Counted from the stretch's first letter, positions 22,399-35,768 are shown. The stretch is 64,000 nucleotides of DNA from Mucidula mucida (GCA_015501055.1 JADNYV010000083.1:83373-147372), one strand, 5' to 3'. The notes: generated by a model from the sequence alone, not told the origin. A program made the numbers and translations.

Positions 22399-23918
22399 CT
22401 ACTCCTGGGGAAACTCAAAACCAAAGTTGGAGTCAAAATCGTCAAACAGATCACCAAACGACTGCGATGACCGCTCCTCCGAATCCGCACGGTACTCTCC
22501 CTCGAAGATCCTAATAGCGCCTCTCCATTTAGCATCAGAGAATCATAGAAACCTCAACACTCACCTTCTCGGATCGTCTATATTCGACATAAGCGGCGGC
22601 GGCGGGACTTTCTTTGCCCACATCGCCCACCAGTCTACCTTCGCAAACCACCGATGTTCATACACCTCGAATGGTCCTTTGCTACCCAACCGCATCTCGG
22701 GATCTCTCCACATAAGGTCGGTAATCAAGCGCTGGGCGCCGTGAGGAATGATGTCTGGGGACGGCCAGACGATCATCCCGAAGAGTGACGTGTAGTAGAG
22801 GACAGCGAGCGTCTCCTTGGGACCACCAGACCGTGTGTGAAAAGGTGTTTTCCCGTCCAGCAGCTCATACAGTATCACACCCAGCGCATAGTAATCAACA
22901 GCCCGTGTGTAGACAGCCTTGCGAAGGATCTGCAGAGGGGTAGTCAATATCGTTGAAGAAAGTGGAAAAGTGCCCAGTGCATACCTCGGGCGCGATGTAG
23001 TCTGGAGTACCACATAGAGTGGACGTAGTAGAGCACTTTTTCGCGAACCCAAAGTCCGTTAATTTGATGTGTCCATCCGCGCACACGAGGATGTTTGCAG
23101 GTTTGAGGTCTCGGTGCACGATGTCTCTTCTGTGAAGGTAGTCCAATGCCATAAACACCTCGGCGACGTAGAACCGTGCGTGCTGTTCGTCAAGACGCTA
23201 AGGATCAATCAGACTATTGTCATAACTCTGAATAGCGTCAGCCACGCACCTTGAACTTCCTCAAGAGCGAGGACAGATCCCCTCCTTGCACGAATTCCAT
23301 TATCATATAGACATGCTGCAAGTCGTGGAACGCGCCCCAGAACGCGACGATGAATGAACATTGTCCGGTCTTTTGCAAAGAGGAGAGGATGCCGGCCTCT
23401 CTAACAATATAGTGCACTTGTTTTCGTCGGACGACTCTGGCTTTGTTAATAGCTTTGATCGCAAAATATCAAGTAGCATCGTATGCGGAGCGCACTGACA
23501 TTGAGTTAGTGTACAGACGGCGATGAAAAGACCAAACACTTACCAATGTGGACTCGTCCATAGGGACCCAGCTCCAAGAACACGGCCAAATACAAAGTTG
23601 GTGTATCTGTGGTGTATTCTTGTCGGCGTAGTACGCTTCTCCGATGTGTCACTGAGAAGTGAAGTCCTAGAGCGGAAAGGCGGTCCTTCTCAGAGATGGA
23701 CGATAGAGAAGTGGAGGAGGATGTGCCTTCGGAGGCGGTGGGGAGGAGAATCCGACGAAGAGATTCCAGCATTGTTTTGGAACCCGCGGTTTATGCAAGT
23801 GAGAGATGGAAACGGAGATAGCGCACGGAATGGCGGAGAACAATGCAAGGAACAAAGAGATGGTAAAGAGCAGAGTCTTTGTTGTTGTTTGTGCGCATAT
23901 TGGTAAATGGCCGATCAC
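22399..23918 (-). pseudogene. PKA-like AGC protein kinase, left copy (frameshift and stop)
   Basis: Exons on the minus strand: first ending 23544, then 23494-23250, 23197-22985, 22929-22565 and 22510-22399. The catalytic core is recognisable: YFAIKAINKARVV (ATP-anchoring Lys), [44 protein letters not shown] and [22 protein letters not shown]. The C-terminal extension ends in SFGDLFDDFDSNFGFEFPQE. An extra base in the glycine-rich loop (GAGS-YGRVHIG) breaks the frame, and a TGA sits just before YFAIK in exon 2 (the right copy has Arg). The C-lobe is otherwise intact. AGC kinases phosphorylate Ser/Thr in basophilic contexts. The mirror copy at 35769-37279 has different lesions. The start codon is uncertain. 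Confidence 0.8.
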
Positions 23919-24029
23919 GTGGGCGTGTGTGGCGTCGGCTCAACAGCGTTCCGACCAAAAAAAACACAAGGAGAGAGACGCTCCTACACGGAACTCTTCA
24001 AAATGAAGATACCCAATGGTGCTAACCCC

Positions 24030-25440
24030 AGGTCCAGCCCGGAGGGGTTCGCCAAACGTAACCTGAGAATGTTGAGCCAAGGCTAAGCGTTTGATGCAAG
24101 GTGTTACCTTGAAAGTAGCGGTGCTCGTACCCGTAAATGCGACATAATTGGAAAGTGGTGTCACTCTCCGCTGCTTACAATGCGTAAAGCATCGGTAAAT
24201 GTGATGCCCAGTTGCTAGAACGGGTTCCGCTACACCTCATGCTACAAAAGAACCGAGAAGCGACGAGCCCAATATACGGACTGCCAGACACCCTGAATCC
24301 GAGACCGTCTCTGCCTTGTTGCACCGGAAGACATATGAAGTGGTCTGGACGACGCAGATCTATGTTTAACTGAACGACACGATCCAAGGAAGCCAGCGAC
24401 CCAATTCGTACGCCTTTTTTTAGCCGCAAATCGGGCAAAGGTTCCCTTCAAACTCGAAATGAGACGAGTACTAGTAAGACACCTTCACCACATAGCAGAC
24501 TGGTCATGTCGGTAACCTGAGATTGAGCGGATGGAGGGGTGGTCGACCGTGTATTGTGCCGCCGGTGTAGAACCATTGACTCTCATAAATAAGACTGACA
24601 CGTCGGTTCAACTGGTACCTGTCGAAAGAAATGATTCCCTTAGCGCATCAGAAGCATAGATAGATACCTACCCTCGCTCGCCAATGAAGCCGGGATAAAA
24701 GACGTAACCACAAGAGTTGCCGAAGCAGATAACATCCTCGTACGCCAGACGAGAGAATATTCCGCTACTTCCGTTCTACATGGCTCCATTAGTCTGAGTC
24801 TTCGGTAGACTGATGGACCATTTTGAGAGGATACCCACCTACGCGTTCGTGAAAACGATCTGAATCGTTTCGTCCAACCTTATGTGCTTGCGCCCACAAC
24901 TTATCCGGCGCGGCAAGATTGAGCTTGGGATGTCCCGAATTGTCATCTCGATCACCGACTAAGGAGATAACGCAAAAATTGGCAAGAATAATCGGGTTTG
25001 CAGCGCTGTGGTAGCTAAGACTCCCCCGGTCGCATGTTAAAGACGTGTAGGTGGCTCAGAGTCCAACCTGAGAATCCGGAAGTGGTCCTGAAAACACGCA
25101 GTCTGTTTCAGTCACGTAAGATTAGTACAAAGCTTGACCGAGAACGACTTACGCGTTTATATTTGGAATAATCCGTGTTGGCGGGTAAGAGGACGCGCTA
25201 TCCCATGACGCTTCGAATTGGATAACATCGGAAACTGGGTTGGAACAGCGTGTTCGAGTTCATGCGAAAATCGATATCCGTTGTCTACTACGCATAAAGC
25301 CGTTAGAAGGAGATTGGAGATTGTGCATAGACTCAAACGCACCGCGACAAATTGAATACGACCTTCAGAAGCCCGACTCGCTGAGAGATCCGTAGCCTAG
25401 CTGATATCCATGTTTGCCACATGCCAGCGGAGAACTTGGA
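24030..25440 (-). pseudogene. GH31 alpha-xylosidase fragment
   Basis: Reverse-strand decayed copy extending further into the gene than the 17870-18480 copy. It runs from the upstream/start region near 25440 (TTAGAAGGAGATTGGAGATT matches the first intron) to ACTTTCAAGGTAACACC at about 24110, which corresponds to the exon 7 donor at 41984 of the near-complete gene, then CGTTTGGCGAACCCCTCC near 24045 (TDFGER region). Frame is lost throughout. It directly abuts the kinase copy, in the same order as in the right arm. Confidence 0.7.
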
Positions 25441-28400
25441 AATAGGAAAGCTACTGGCTATATATGTCCATTATGTTATGCGGAGCTCCTAGCGTCGGGT
25501 ACCGTGTTCCTCTCGGGAAGCAATTGAGGTAAGATAAGTGCGTGGGCGCTCGGCGGCCAGGGAAAACTCCTGCTCCACGTAAACGAGGCGGTCCCTTGTG
25601 AGTTCGCCGCCGCCTGACACTTCTTCGCGTAAAAAGTCGAGCACGGATATGCAGGTTTAAATTGAGTGTAGGAAGAATACGGCAAGGAGTGTGCAGCGTG
25701 TTTGACACTGATGAAAGAAGACAGCAAGCTTATTAGGCGAGAACGGCGCAGCGGCCAAACCTTCCTGATCGGGATGACCTTCTCGATTGGGAAGCGACCG
25801 CGGACCGTTCGCGTCGGTCGCCCCGATGATTCAAGGATTGTTTCCGGTATTAGTAACAACAATGTTCATATCTATGAAGCTTCTCCGGAACATCTCCGTC
25901 GAAACTAGTAGAACATACTGGATTATCCGAGCTTCAATGTACGTGTTCCTATCTCCCCGACTCTGTCTGTTTCATCAGAGATGACAATCCTACTACGCAC
26001 CCACTTACACCACATCGCCTGTACTTACGCACCACAGTGCACTTATAAGTTATCAGTTTCCTCTCCTGTAGATTGCATCCGCCCCGAAAGAATCTTCCTC
26101 GTCTTGTAAACCTGCGCGTCGCCGCACAACTATGCGTCATTGTTCGGAGTCGTTCCGTAAATCATTGTTCCTGCCCCTCGGCTACTTCCCCCGCAATCGT
26201 CAACTTATTATCATTACTATCATTCGCATTATCATATCTCTATTGCTATAGATCATGAAACGAATCAACTTGGTTCGGCTGCGGCTTTAATCTCCTCGAC
26301 ATTCATCGTCCAAAGCAGCGTACCGCTGCTGCCACATCCCCTCGAGCTGCCACCCACTCACGAGGCCTCCTCACTACTGTATCCAATGTCAGCTGCCTTC
26401 GCCATGTCCGTGGATCTTAAAGCCTCATGGAAACCTATACGCGCGTCTCAAGCGCCGAACCCACTTTTTCAGGCTATCACTCTTCCTCTACGGTCTGCAG
26501 GCGACATATATGGCATGTTGCAAAAAAGTGTACATCAAGCGCAAGGTAAGCGAACGACCTTTCCGGGTTAGCTTGAAACTGCGATATCGACGCGCTGGGA
26601 CTTGCGCTGGCCAAGTTCAGTCGTTAATGATCACTCTAAACCGCCTCGCCCTCCACTTCTTATTGACCATCGAGATTCGGTGCGCTAAGACGAGTCGGAT
26701 AAAACCTAAAGAGGAATAGGATCGACTAGACAGAGAAGTTAAACGCGTGCAACTTGCGGTACTTTTGCTTCGCTTGCCTTTATCACGAGAACTGCGTCAA
26801 GGACATATGAAAGCAAGGACTTACTCACACGGATTTATCGGTGCAGAACCAGGTTCAAGAATCAGGAGCGTTCTCTGGGCAGTGCCGTGATTTGCGTTCA
26901 AAATGATAGGCGAAGAAGCCATCGAGAGGAACTAAATGAGTTGTATGTGTACAGGTCCGGTCTGGTACATATAGCGGAAAGACGAAGAGTACCCGTCTAA
27001 CCCAACGGAATGACGGACGCAGCTGACCTGTAGCCTTGTCAAGTGGTCGATAGCCTCGGGTACTCACAACACGTCAGACCTGAGAGTCGTAAATCAACCT
27101 GCCCTGGAGAACAATCAATGGCCATCGCAGTAACGCAACTACACTGCACACTACCGTCCTTGATGGGATCCGGGTGTCCACATATATTGATGCACTTATC
27201 TGAGCCACACCATTCGCGATCGCGTTTGGTCATCCGGGGTGAAGTGAGAGGCATATCTTGGCGAGCGGTATTTTGCGAGAACGCACTGATCGGAGCGGAG
27301 AACAAAGATGGTGGCGCATTATTAAATGTACACGTCTCTTCATGAGATCGAAATATCCGAGTCGTCCCACCAACAGGAGGCATAACGGAGAGTTTCCGGC
27401 GCGTACTGTATGGTTAGCTTCCTGAATCGTGAGAAGAGGTGCATATCAACTATGTGATAGCCATACAGAAACCCTCTTTCTCTCCTCGGAGTCGGGAGTT
27501 GTAGATCGTTGTGGTCTCCCTAGATTATACGTTAAGATCCCTGCATTGGACGATGATATCTTATGACGTTCATTGAATACATATCCCTGATTTATTCGAG
27601 CGACTCGGAGAGTGGGGTAGCATCAGCGCCCGGCTTAGCGAGCCAACAGATGAATTGGATGGATCTCTAATCATCGTCGGCAGCGTATGTTCAAGGCCTG
27701 AGTCAACAAGCATCAAGAAACGCGTAGGTTGACTCAGCGATTCGGCATACCATTCGTCTGAGTGTCACAATTCGATGACTGAGCGCATTGCTAAAGATCA
27801 AGCGAGGATTACAGAAAGAGAACCAGTTTGGTTTATTCTTTCAATCCGCGCGTATCGGGAGACGTGCCTTCTGAAGACGATCTCACCGGTGAAGCTAAAG
27901 ATGGATCCGGTGAACAAGAAAGTCCAGCGAGTTAACCGGCCTACAGATGATACCGGTAGAAAGACCGGCTGGCAACCTTCGTCTTGATCATTGAATACGA
28001 GGAAACTCCGAACGTATTGATATGCCGAAGTCGGAAGGAAGAAGTTTGTTCGAGTATGTTTTCAGAAGTTCTTGGAGTTACGATGAACAGACGAACCGTA
28101 CTAGTCTTGTCAGCAGTGGAGGGCGAAGCTGAACCATTCTCAAGGGTGACGATATTCTTCGAGTACGTTCTCAAAGAGTCTATGACTTTTTACAGCTTTA
28201 ATACTCAGCATCACCATTGACGGCGATGTACGAGATAACTGACGATTGGGCGTCCACATGACCGTTGCGCATTCTTTTACTCCCCAACGACGTGTTCAAT
28301 GGTCACAGGAACTGCCTAGGCCATGGTCCTAGCTCCTTGCCACTTGGTAGTCTTGGAGTTATGCTTAGCTGGTTCGCCTCTTTCACCGACTCGGTCGTTC

Positions 28401-28700
28401 ACGACCGGTCCTTCCTTTTGGAGCGCATCGAACTTCAGGCCTCAAGCTTGGCTGAGGTGCCTAGTCTCTTCCACAAGGTCGATAAGATCATGAATGAAGT
28501 GCGTTTTCATTGCGGATACGACGATTTAGTGCGCCTAAACGGTAAATGCACCCGACACCAAACTTCAAAGCAGTCCATATCACGCGGGTAAAGCGCACGA
28601 GTCTCTGTTTCGAGCCTGTGCGACGTGGCGAACTATCAAACAAAATGAACGAAAACGGAGACGTACCCTTGCACCTTGAATCCAAAAACCACTTTCAGAA
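25441..28700. repeat. Second direct copy of the GH31 upstream block
   Basis: Repeats 18481-22240 in the same orientation about 6.6-7.0 kb downstream (CCACCCACTCACGAGGCCTC at 26350, GCGCCGAACC at 26452, CTCCTCGGAGTCGGG at 27482, ATGACTGAGCGCATTGCTAAAGATCAA at 27775 versus 21299). The inner part up to about 26170 is also mirrored at 33560 onward. A Cys-rich minus-strand frame occurs at 27039-27383. No intact gene recognised. Confidence 0.6.
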
Positions 28701-31680
28701 CAGAACCGAGTAATTACATAGTCGTCAACTATCCGCACCGCAAGCAGTAGGTCCATCGATTTCATCACAAACCACAGTAAGAGTTCCCCGAGTAGCAGCT
28801 CCCGACTCTCACGGGACGGTAAAACGGTGGCGTTGGCGTACACGATTAAGGAGGACATGTGTTAACACTATAGAATCCTGGACGAGATAAGAGAGCGCAG
28901 GTACGACGGTGAACGGGATCCGAGTGAAGATACATACAGTGCATCGGGCGTAGAACGACCCATAAGATAATCGGCAGCTCCGTTGCATGGCGGCGGTGGA
29001 AGCATTCTCACTGCATGAGGACGGTCCTACAGAGGATCCTTCAAGGCTTACACGTTGTGGGGTCAATCCGGTTCTAGGAGGCACGTCCAGGCCCCGTCGA
29101 AGAATGGCCAAGGATACATAGATATTATGATGGTAGGGTAGCACCCTTCACTGCCACTGTCAAACCAGAGCACGTCGCAGTTCAGCGTTGTTCATCCGAG
29201 GTTGAGTGCTTAAATCCCCCGCCCCTTGATGCTCGAAAGGGCGCGTTGCCATAGATGCACTAGACTCGTACTCGGGGTGAGTCCGAAGTCGGCGAGTTGC
29301 GCGGGGTAAGTAAGGTACTCTGGCTTTAGGTCGCCGAAGGGATGGAGGAGTATATTGACTGTGCATGCCTGCCGCCAAACAACCGCATGCGCGCATATCA
29401 TTCCCGAATTAGGATCAACTCTGCTCACCATTGCTCTCCGTAATCTGGATTCGCTTGTACTAATAATGTATACCCTTAGCACGACGCGAAGCATGATGCT
29501 TCGCTATCGGGGATCCCCCCGCGTTCAATTATGCTTTCACCTGGCTTACTGGATGGACCTGGATGGATCATGCTGGCAGTTCGCGTCTGTTCGCGTATTG
29601 TTTGCTCTCTAGGCTTGGGTCTCCGATTACTATCGCAGGGTTTGTGGCAGATGCCCGTGAGCATATCTCGCCGACTGTGAAGCAATTCTGGACCACGACT
29701 CTGAATACGATTATTCAAGGCCTCTTTCCTCTCGTACCAAGTAAGTACTAGTGTCGTTCGCCAATACGAATTCTTTTCAGCTCGAGACCGCTCATTGCCA
29801 TCTGTCTAAAGCCTCGACTAGAGCACGCATGCTCATTGGTTCCTGGAGGCAGATGTCCCAAACGGGAAGGTCTTCGCCCAATCAGCCCTCTTCCTTCGCC
29901 CAATCACAACTCATCGACCGCTCTCCGAATCTATTCCTCTCGAAACTTGTAGAACCATCTCTCTTCCTTCCACGCCTCACACTTGTCCCCGCATGCCCGT
30001 TTCTCTTGACCACCAGGTCCCTTCATGCCCATCGGACGAACCAGCTCACATTTCCCATCGGCCGTAAAATGTCTTCGCGGCCAGACACGGAAAAGGATTA
30101 CAATTTTCCCTGACTCACGCTATCGTCTCGGTTATTCTGAGAAACACTCTACCTGATCCCGCCGGACTACACACGTCGTCTCGTATTTATAACGGATGAC
30201 GAGTTTGACGCGTTCCGAGTCCGACTTTCTAGGACGGATCTCTCCGGGACCGCGATGACGAAGTCGGGGTAGTACGTGTACATGGGGTCAGGGTTGCGCG
30301 TCGCGTCGGTAGGCGCGTTGATGAATCGGTTCGCGGCTAAGCGAGTGACTACTGTCGCTCGTTGCATGCTACAACAAATTCAGTGATATTTTTTACGTGT
30401 AATGTGGATGCATCTTCGATGGAAACTCTCCGTTCGCCGCTTAAGCGTGTATTATCACCATTCCTTAGCGCAGTGCTCACAGGCTGTCTATGACGCGTAA
30501 ATGTGAACGTGGAAGTGGTGCAGGTGAACGCGTACGAAAGGTGTCCGAATTGCGTACCAAGACGTCAATACGTCACCGCGAGACGTAGACATTGGGAACT
30601 CGAATTCTTTACCGGGAAAGACTAGTTCATGCTCTGTATGTTATCTCTGAATCATTAAGGTGCCTTTCATTCCTCGTTAAGCGCTGTGTTATCACTGTGT
30701 GGTTGAGAAGCTTGATGGCGTTTCTTTGTGTGTGTACATGTGAAGAGAAGTACACACACGTACAGCGTCAACTGTATGGAAGCTGTGAATCGTTCTTTAT
30801 TGAAACAAAGACATGAACCGGGGATGGATCGTATGATGAGAGACAAGCGCGACAGACGGATCTCATATCTGATTTTTTAGTACACGTTCATTCTAATAGA
30901 CAAACATACGGAAGACACAAAGGACTTGAGGCTGGGCACAGGGTGCGGATCCCATGTCAGACTAATACGGATCGATTCATGAAAAGGCCTTTTAGTCGGC
31001 GTTTAGATAACAGAGAACACACCCGGAGAGAAAACATACCTTCCACGATAGGAAGATCTGCATCGTGCCAATCCTCGATGTATGTCAGGTGACGGAGGTT
31101 ATCGTTGTCCCAACAAGATCCGGCTCGAACGAGTCATAGATAGATCATCTCTGGCAGGCTGTAAGCGGTGAACGGTGCGCTAAACGCAAGTTTGGCGGAT
31201 GAGATGCCCAAAGATAAGATGGTTGCGTGCAATGCTGTCTAAACGGTCCGGATATACGGCATGTGGTACGCCACCTTGGAAGAGTGAGCTGTGTGTATTC
31301 ACAAGACTTTCATTTCCGCAGATCTGCGGTGGATTACTGTAGAGCTGTTGAGCGGGAAGGCAATACTTGGGGTAGCCCGTGAGCAATACCCCGCTGTTCG
31401 GATTGACGGCGTACATACAGCAGAAGTATAGGGTTATACATGTGCAGGCGGGATGTAAGGGGGACCTGGAAAGGGAGCGGTGGGAGCGCCTCGGAAAGAC
31501 TGTGGATCAGAGCTAAGCCGCGGTTATGCAGGGATGGGGCGGGCACGATTAGATGTGCCAGCATCGATGAGTGAGCGTGAGGGTGACACGGGTGGGAAGA
31601 TAAGCAGGGCACGCCGAAAGTAGAAGTCGAACCAAACCGCTTCGATCTGCCTTCCCGATTTGGGACAGCCTGGCAACCCA
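28701..31680. other. Spacer of inverted duplication 2, no convincing gene
   Basis: Three kilobases with only short frames. The plus-strand frame at 29563-29751 (SPITIAGFVADAREHISPTVKQF) looks protein-like and ends at a possible donor (CCAAG|TAAGTA at 29741), but I cannot find matching exons. The minus-strand frame at 30167-30367 contains MYTYYPDFVIAVPERS, again without support. A (GT)-rich patch near 30725-30760 contains TGTGTGTACATGTG and its near inverse. Confidence 0.35.
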
Positions 31681-31688
31681 TATATATA
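31681..31688 (+). promoter_or_regulatory. TATA box
   Basis: TATATATA, 60 bp upstream of the ATG at 31748, matching the spacing seen at the cyclin genes. Confidence 0.65.
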
Positions 31689-31747
31689 CTCGGGTAGATT
31701 CCTCCCTTCCTGCCCCAAATTGCAGTGCGCCACCAACCGCGTCGAAG

Positions 31748-32389
31748 ATGCACCAGCACCCGTCGTCCCACGCTGACGGAGTCAGCTACCTACTGGACCC
31801 CTCATACTACTCATCGCACATGTCCTACCAGCCCCGCGTCTACATTGACCGCAAGGGCAACATGCATGACCCAGATTACCGCCACTTTCCCGTGTTATCC
31901 TCCATATCCTCGTCGTCCTCCAATTCCCCCATTACCCCAGACGACGACGACGCCGACTATATCGACCCATTCTCATATCACGCGCCGCGCCGTTCTTCGT
32001 CGTTGCTGCGAGCAACCACCCCGTACTACCCATCGTCGTCGGTCTCTTCGTCTCCATCGTCCTACGAAGCGTCGCCATTCGATGACGAGCCTTCAGAGAA
32101 GGTCCAGGGCAACGCGGTCAAGAAAGCATTGCGCCGCCGTCGCGACAGACGACGCGCCTCGCTCGACTCGTACGTCGAGGACATTCAGGAGGAGGAGCAG
32201 TACGTTGTGGAGCGCGTGGAGGAGGAGGTCCAGGATGATGACGCGCTGGAGGCATTGGAGGAGAAGGAGGATCACGGCGCGCCATCCTGCGGCGAAGCCC
32301 TAAAGCGGCAATGGCAGTCCATATCCCTCTCCATGAACTTTCGCATATTCCGCGCGCGCAGACGCTTGAAGCGTGTCCTCAGCAAGTGA
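31748..32389 (+). CDS. Unidentified Ser-rich/coiled-coil protein, single exon
   Basis: 213 residues with no intron. I do not recognise a named family. The N-terminal third is Tyr/Ser/Pro-rich (QPRVYIDRKGNMHDPDYRHFPVL, a stretch that looks conserved and folded), followed by Ser-rich disordered sequence. A basic cluster KKALRRRRDRRR at about 125-136 could be a nuclear localisation signal. An acidic Glu-rich helix follows (EDIQEEEQYVVERVEEEVQ), and the C-terminus is basic (FRIFRARRRLKRVLSK). The clean frame, TATA box and codon pattern support expression. It lies in the spacer of inverted duplication 2 and has no second copy here. Confidence 0.7.
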   Translation: MHQHPSSHADGVSYLLDPSYYSSHMSYQPRVYIDRKGNMHDPDYRHFPVLSSISSSSSNSPITPDDDDADYIDPFSYHAPRRSSSLLRATTPYYPSSSVSSSPSSYEASPFDDEPSEKVQGNAVKKALRRRRDRRRASLDSYVEDIQEEEQYVVERVEEEVQDDDALEALEEKEDHGAPSCGEALKRQWQSISLSMNFRIFRARRRLKRVLSK

Positions 32390-33559
32390 CCCTCCTTCGC
32401 CTTTCCACTCTCGCTTTTGGATACCCCCCCGCATCGTCTGTACACCCACTCCCACATCTGTATCACCACCCACACGCGCACACACAGTTATATTTTTCGT
32501 GTCCACCCCAAGGGGTCCCTTCTATGCGCTACCATTTCGCTTTCAACTCTTCGCACATACCTTGTATCTACTTATGCATTACAGACTCGGACGGATTCTT
32601 CACATACAAATGACATTGAATGATCATTATGACTTGATACTATTATTTCGTTGCACGATTATTTGAGAATCCTTGTTTGTCTTGACATGTCAACTTCGAC
32701 CTCTGAAGATTCCCGAATACGGATGTTTGGCAAGTCGAACCTTGCAGTAAGCGCCACACTTGCAGTGATCGAATGGCTTGACTCGATCATTTCCCAGTTC
32801 AATAAACCCGCTCGCGCTGAGGTCACATCGCCCATGATTAAAAGTCAACCCATCCGACTCTCTCTTTCCACTGACACGCCAATGTAGGCCAAGACACCAG
32901 CGACACGTCGTTTGGAAACCCCTAAGCGCCGAAATAAGGCTGTCTGGCTACAGCAGGCATTCCAGCCGCGTCCATCCGCTTCGATTGACAGTCCGCAGCA
33001 TTTCTGCGGAGGACAGCCGCGAGCATTCCGTACACGGAAGCCCCGTGATCATGTGTACACGGCCAAACAGAACACGCCTCCATCGCCTTGTCGTGGGATC
33101 AGCGCTTTTCGAACGATGGCGCTTCTGGAATGTAATATCGCTGTAAAATCAGGAAGCAACGTCCCCACTTGCAGTGTGAGGCTGTCCATTTCCTAAACGA
33201 GAAGGCTGAAAGAAAATACATGTCATTTTGCCCTTATCGGGCCGTGGACGCCTACCCGGGACGAGTTGATGGTAAAGGTGAATTACGATCGAAGAACGTA
33301 GTCGACTCATGGCTGATGAGTACAGAGTTACAAAGGTGAGATGGACACGCAGTCCCCCCGAATGAGCCGAGGCGAAGGGCACCGGAGACCTCGCATCGTG
33401 AGTCAGAGCGCAGCAGAAAGCAACATATCAGATTCATCGCCTTCAGACAGCAGAACGAGACATTATCATTGGACCCGAACAAACAGAACAAGTCGGTGCG
33501 CATGCAGAGAGGCTAGGCTTGGGAGAAGTAGGACAGCAGCTAGGTAGTGGGGACGCCTC
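32390..33559. other. Intergenic, nothing recognised
   Basis: 3' flank of the preceding gene with a CACACGCGCACACACA stretch near 32470, then 900 bp of unassigned sequence. Short frames at 32912-33196 and 33149-33547 have no recognisable content. Confidence 0.4.
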
Positions 33560-34289
33560 GTGGGTGCACCCACCGAACCAAGTCGATTCGTTTCTGTAGA
33601 TCTATCGCAAGATATGATAACGACAAGTATGATGAATGATGACGATTGCGGGGGAAGTAGTCGCGGGGCAGGAACGATGACGCATCAGTTGCGCGACGCG
33701 TACACGACCACAAGACCAGGTAGGTCATCCGGCAGCGGATCAACAAGAGAGGTGGATATTTACTGTGGCGCGTAGACTCGTGCGCGGCATGGTCGCAGAG
33801 CCGGGGAGCTATCTCTACTAGTTTCGACGGAGCTGTTTCGGTGAAGCTTCGTAGTAGATACCGGAAACAAACCTTCAAATCATAGGCGCAACCCGACGCG
33901 AACGGTCCGCGGTCGACTCCCAATTAGGAAGGTCATCCCGATCAGGAAGATTTGGCCGCTGCGCCGGTCCCGACCCAGTTTGCTCTCTTTTTTCATCAGT
34001 GTCGAACACGCTGTACACTGCTGCCCAAAATATCTGTAAATCCCTTACGCTTCGGTTAGACCTGCGTACTCGGGCTCGACTTTCTACGCGAAGAAGTGTC
34101 AGGTGGCGGCGAACTCGTTCGTTTACGTCCAGCAGGAGTCTTCCCTGGGCCCTGGCCGCCGAGCGCCCACGCACTTACCTTGCCTCGACTGCTTTTCTAT
34201 AGGAACACGGTACCCGACGCTAGGAGCTCCGCATAACATAATGGACATATATAGCCAGTAGCTTTCCTGTTTCTAAGTCCTCCGCTAGC

Positions 34290-35660
34290 ATGTGGCGAAA
34301 TACCGCAAACATGGATATCAGCTAGGTGACAATTATCTCAAGGATGGTGAGGCTTTTGAAGATCGTATGCAATTTGTCGCGGTGCGTTCAATGAGTTTAA
34401 GCTTAATCTCCAATCTCCTTCTAACGGCTTTCTGCGTAGTAGACAACGAAATCGATTTTCGTATGAACTCGAACACGCTGTTCCAACCCAGTTTCCGATG
34501 TTATCCAATTCTAAGCGTCATTGGACAGCGCATCCTCCTAACCTCCCATACGGGCTGCTCCAGACATAAACGCGTGAGTCGTTCTTGTTCAGACTTTGTA
34601 CTAATATTACGTGACTGAAACAGCTTGCGTATTTTCAGGACCACTTCCGGATTCTCAGGTTGGACTCTGAGCCACCTACACGTCTTTAACATGCGACCGG
34701 GGAAGTCTTAGCTCCCACAGCGCTGCGAACCCGACTATTCTTGCCAGTTTCTGCGTTATCTCCTTAGTCGGTATGACAATTCGGGACATCCTAAGCTCGC
34801 AAGCACATAAGGTTTGGACGGAACGATTCAGATTGTTTTCACGAACGCGTAGGTTCGTATCCTCTCAAAATGCCATCATGTTATCGGCGACTCAGGCTAA
34901 TGGAGCGATGTAGAACGGAAGTGGCGGAATATTCTCTAGACTGGCGTACGAAAATGTTATCTGCTTCGCCAATCTTGTGGTTACGCCCTTTATCCCGGCT
35001 TCATTGGCGAGCGAGGGTAGGTATCTATCTATGCTTCTGATGCGCTAAAGGAATCATTTCTTTCGACAGGTGCCAGTTGAACCGACGTATCAGTCTTCTT
35101 TATGAGAGTCAATGGTTCTACACCGGCGGCACAATACACGGTCAACCACCCCTCCATCCGCTCAATCTCAGGTTACCGACATGACCAGTCTGCTATGTGG
35201 TGAAGGTGTCTTACTAGTACTCGTCTCATTTCGAATTTGAAGGGAACCTTTGCTCGATGTGAAGCCAAAAAAAGCGTACATAGTGGGTCGCTGCCTTCCT
35301 TGGATCGTGTCGGTCAGTTGAACATAGATCTGCGTTTTCCAGACCACTCTACATGTCTTCCAGTACAACAAGGCGGAGACGGTCTCGGATCCAGGGTTTC
35401 TGGTAGTCCGTATCTTGGGCTCGTCGCTTCTCGGTTCTTTTGTAGCATGAGGTGTAGCGGAACCCGTTCTAGCAACTGGGCATCACATTTACCGATGCTT
35501 TACGCATTGTAAGCAGCGGAGAGTGACACCACCTTCCAAGTTTGTCGCATTTACGGGTACGAGCACCGCTACTTTCAAGGTAACACCTTGCATCAAACGC
35601 TTAGCCTTGGCTCAACATTCTCAGGTTACGTTTGGCGAACCCCTCCGGGCTGGACCTGGG
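34290..35660 (+). pseudogene. GH31 alpha-xylosidase 5' half, decayed
   Basis: Mirror of 24030-25440. It retains recognisable pieces of exon 1 (GAGGCTTTTGAAGATCGTAT), intron 1 (TCTCCAATCTCCTTCTAACGG), exon 2 (CCGATGTTATCCAATTCTAAG), the exon 3 start, and near 35570 the exon 7 donor ACTTTCAAGGTAACACC. At 35634 TTTGGCGAAC corresponds to the catalytic TDFGER exon. Everything between is scrambled by stops and indels. The kinase copy starts about 100 bp downstream, as in the left arm. Confidence 0.7.
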
Positions 35661-35768
35661 GTTAGCATGATTGGGTGTTTGCATTTTGTAGAGTTCTTTG
35701 TAGGAGCTCCTCTTTCCTTGTGTGGCTTTTCGCCGGAACGCTGTTGAGCCGACGCCACACACGCCCGC

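Noticed and set aside
29563..29751. Plus-strand frame GFVADAREHISPTVKQF as a gene
   Set aside because: Possible donor at its end but no acceptor or downstream exon with coding character found.
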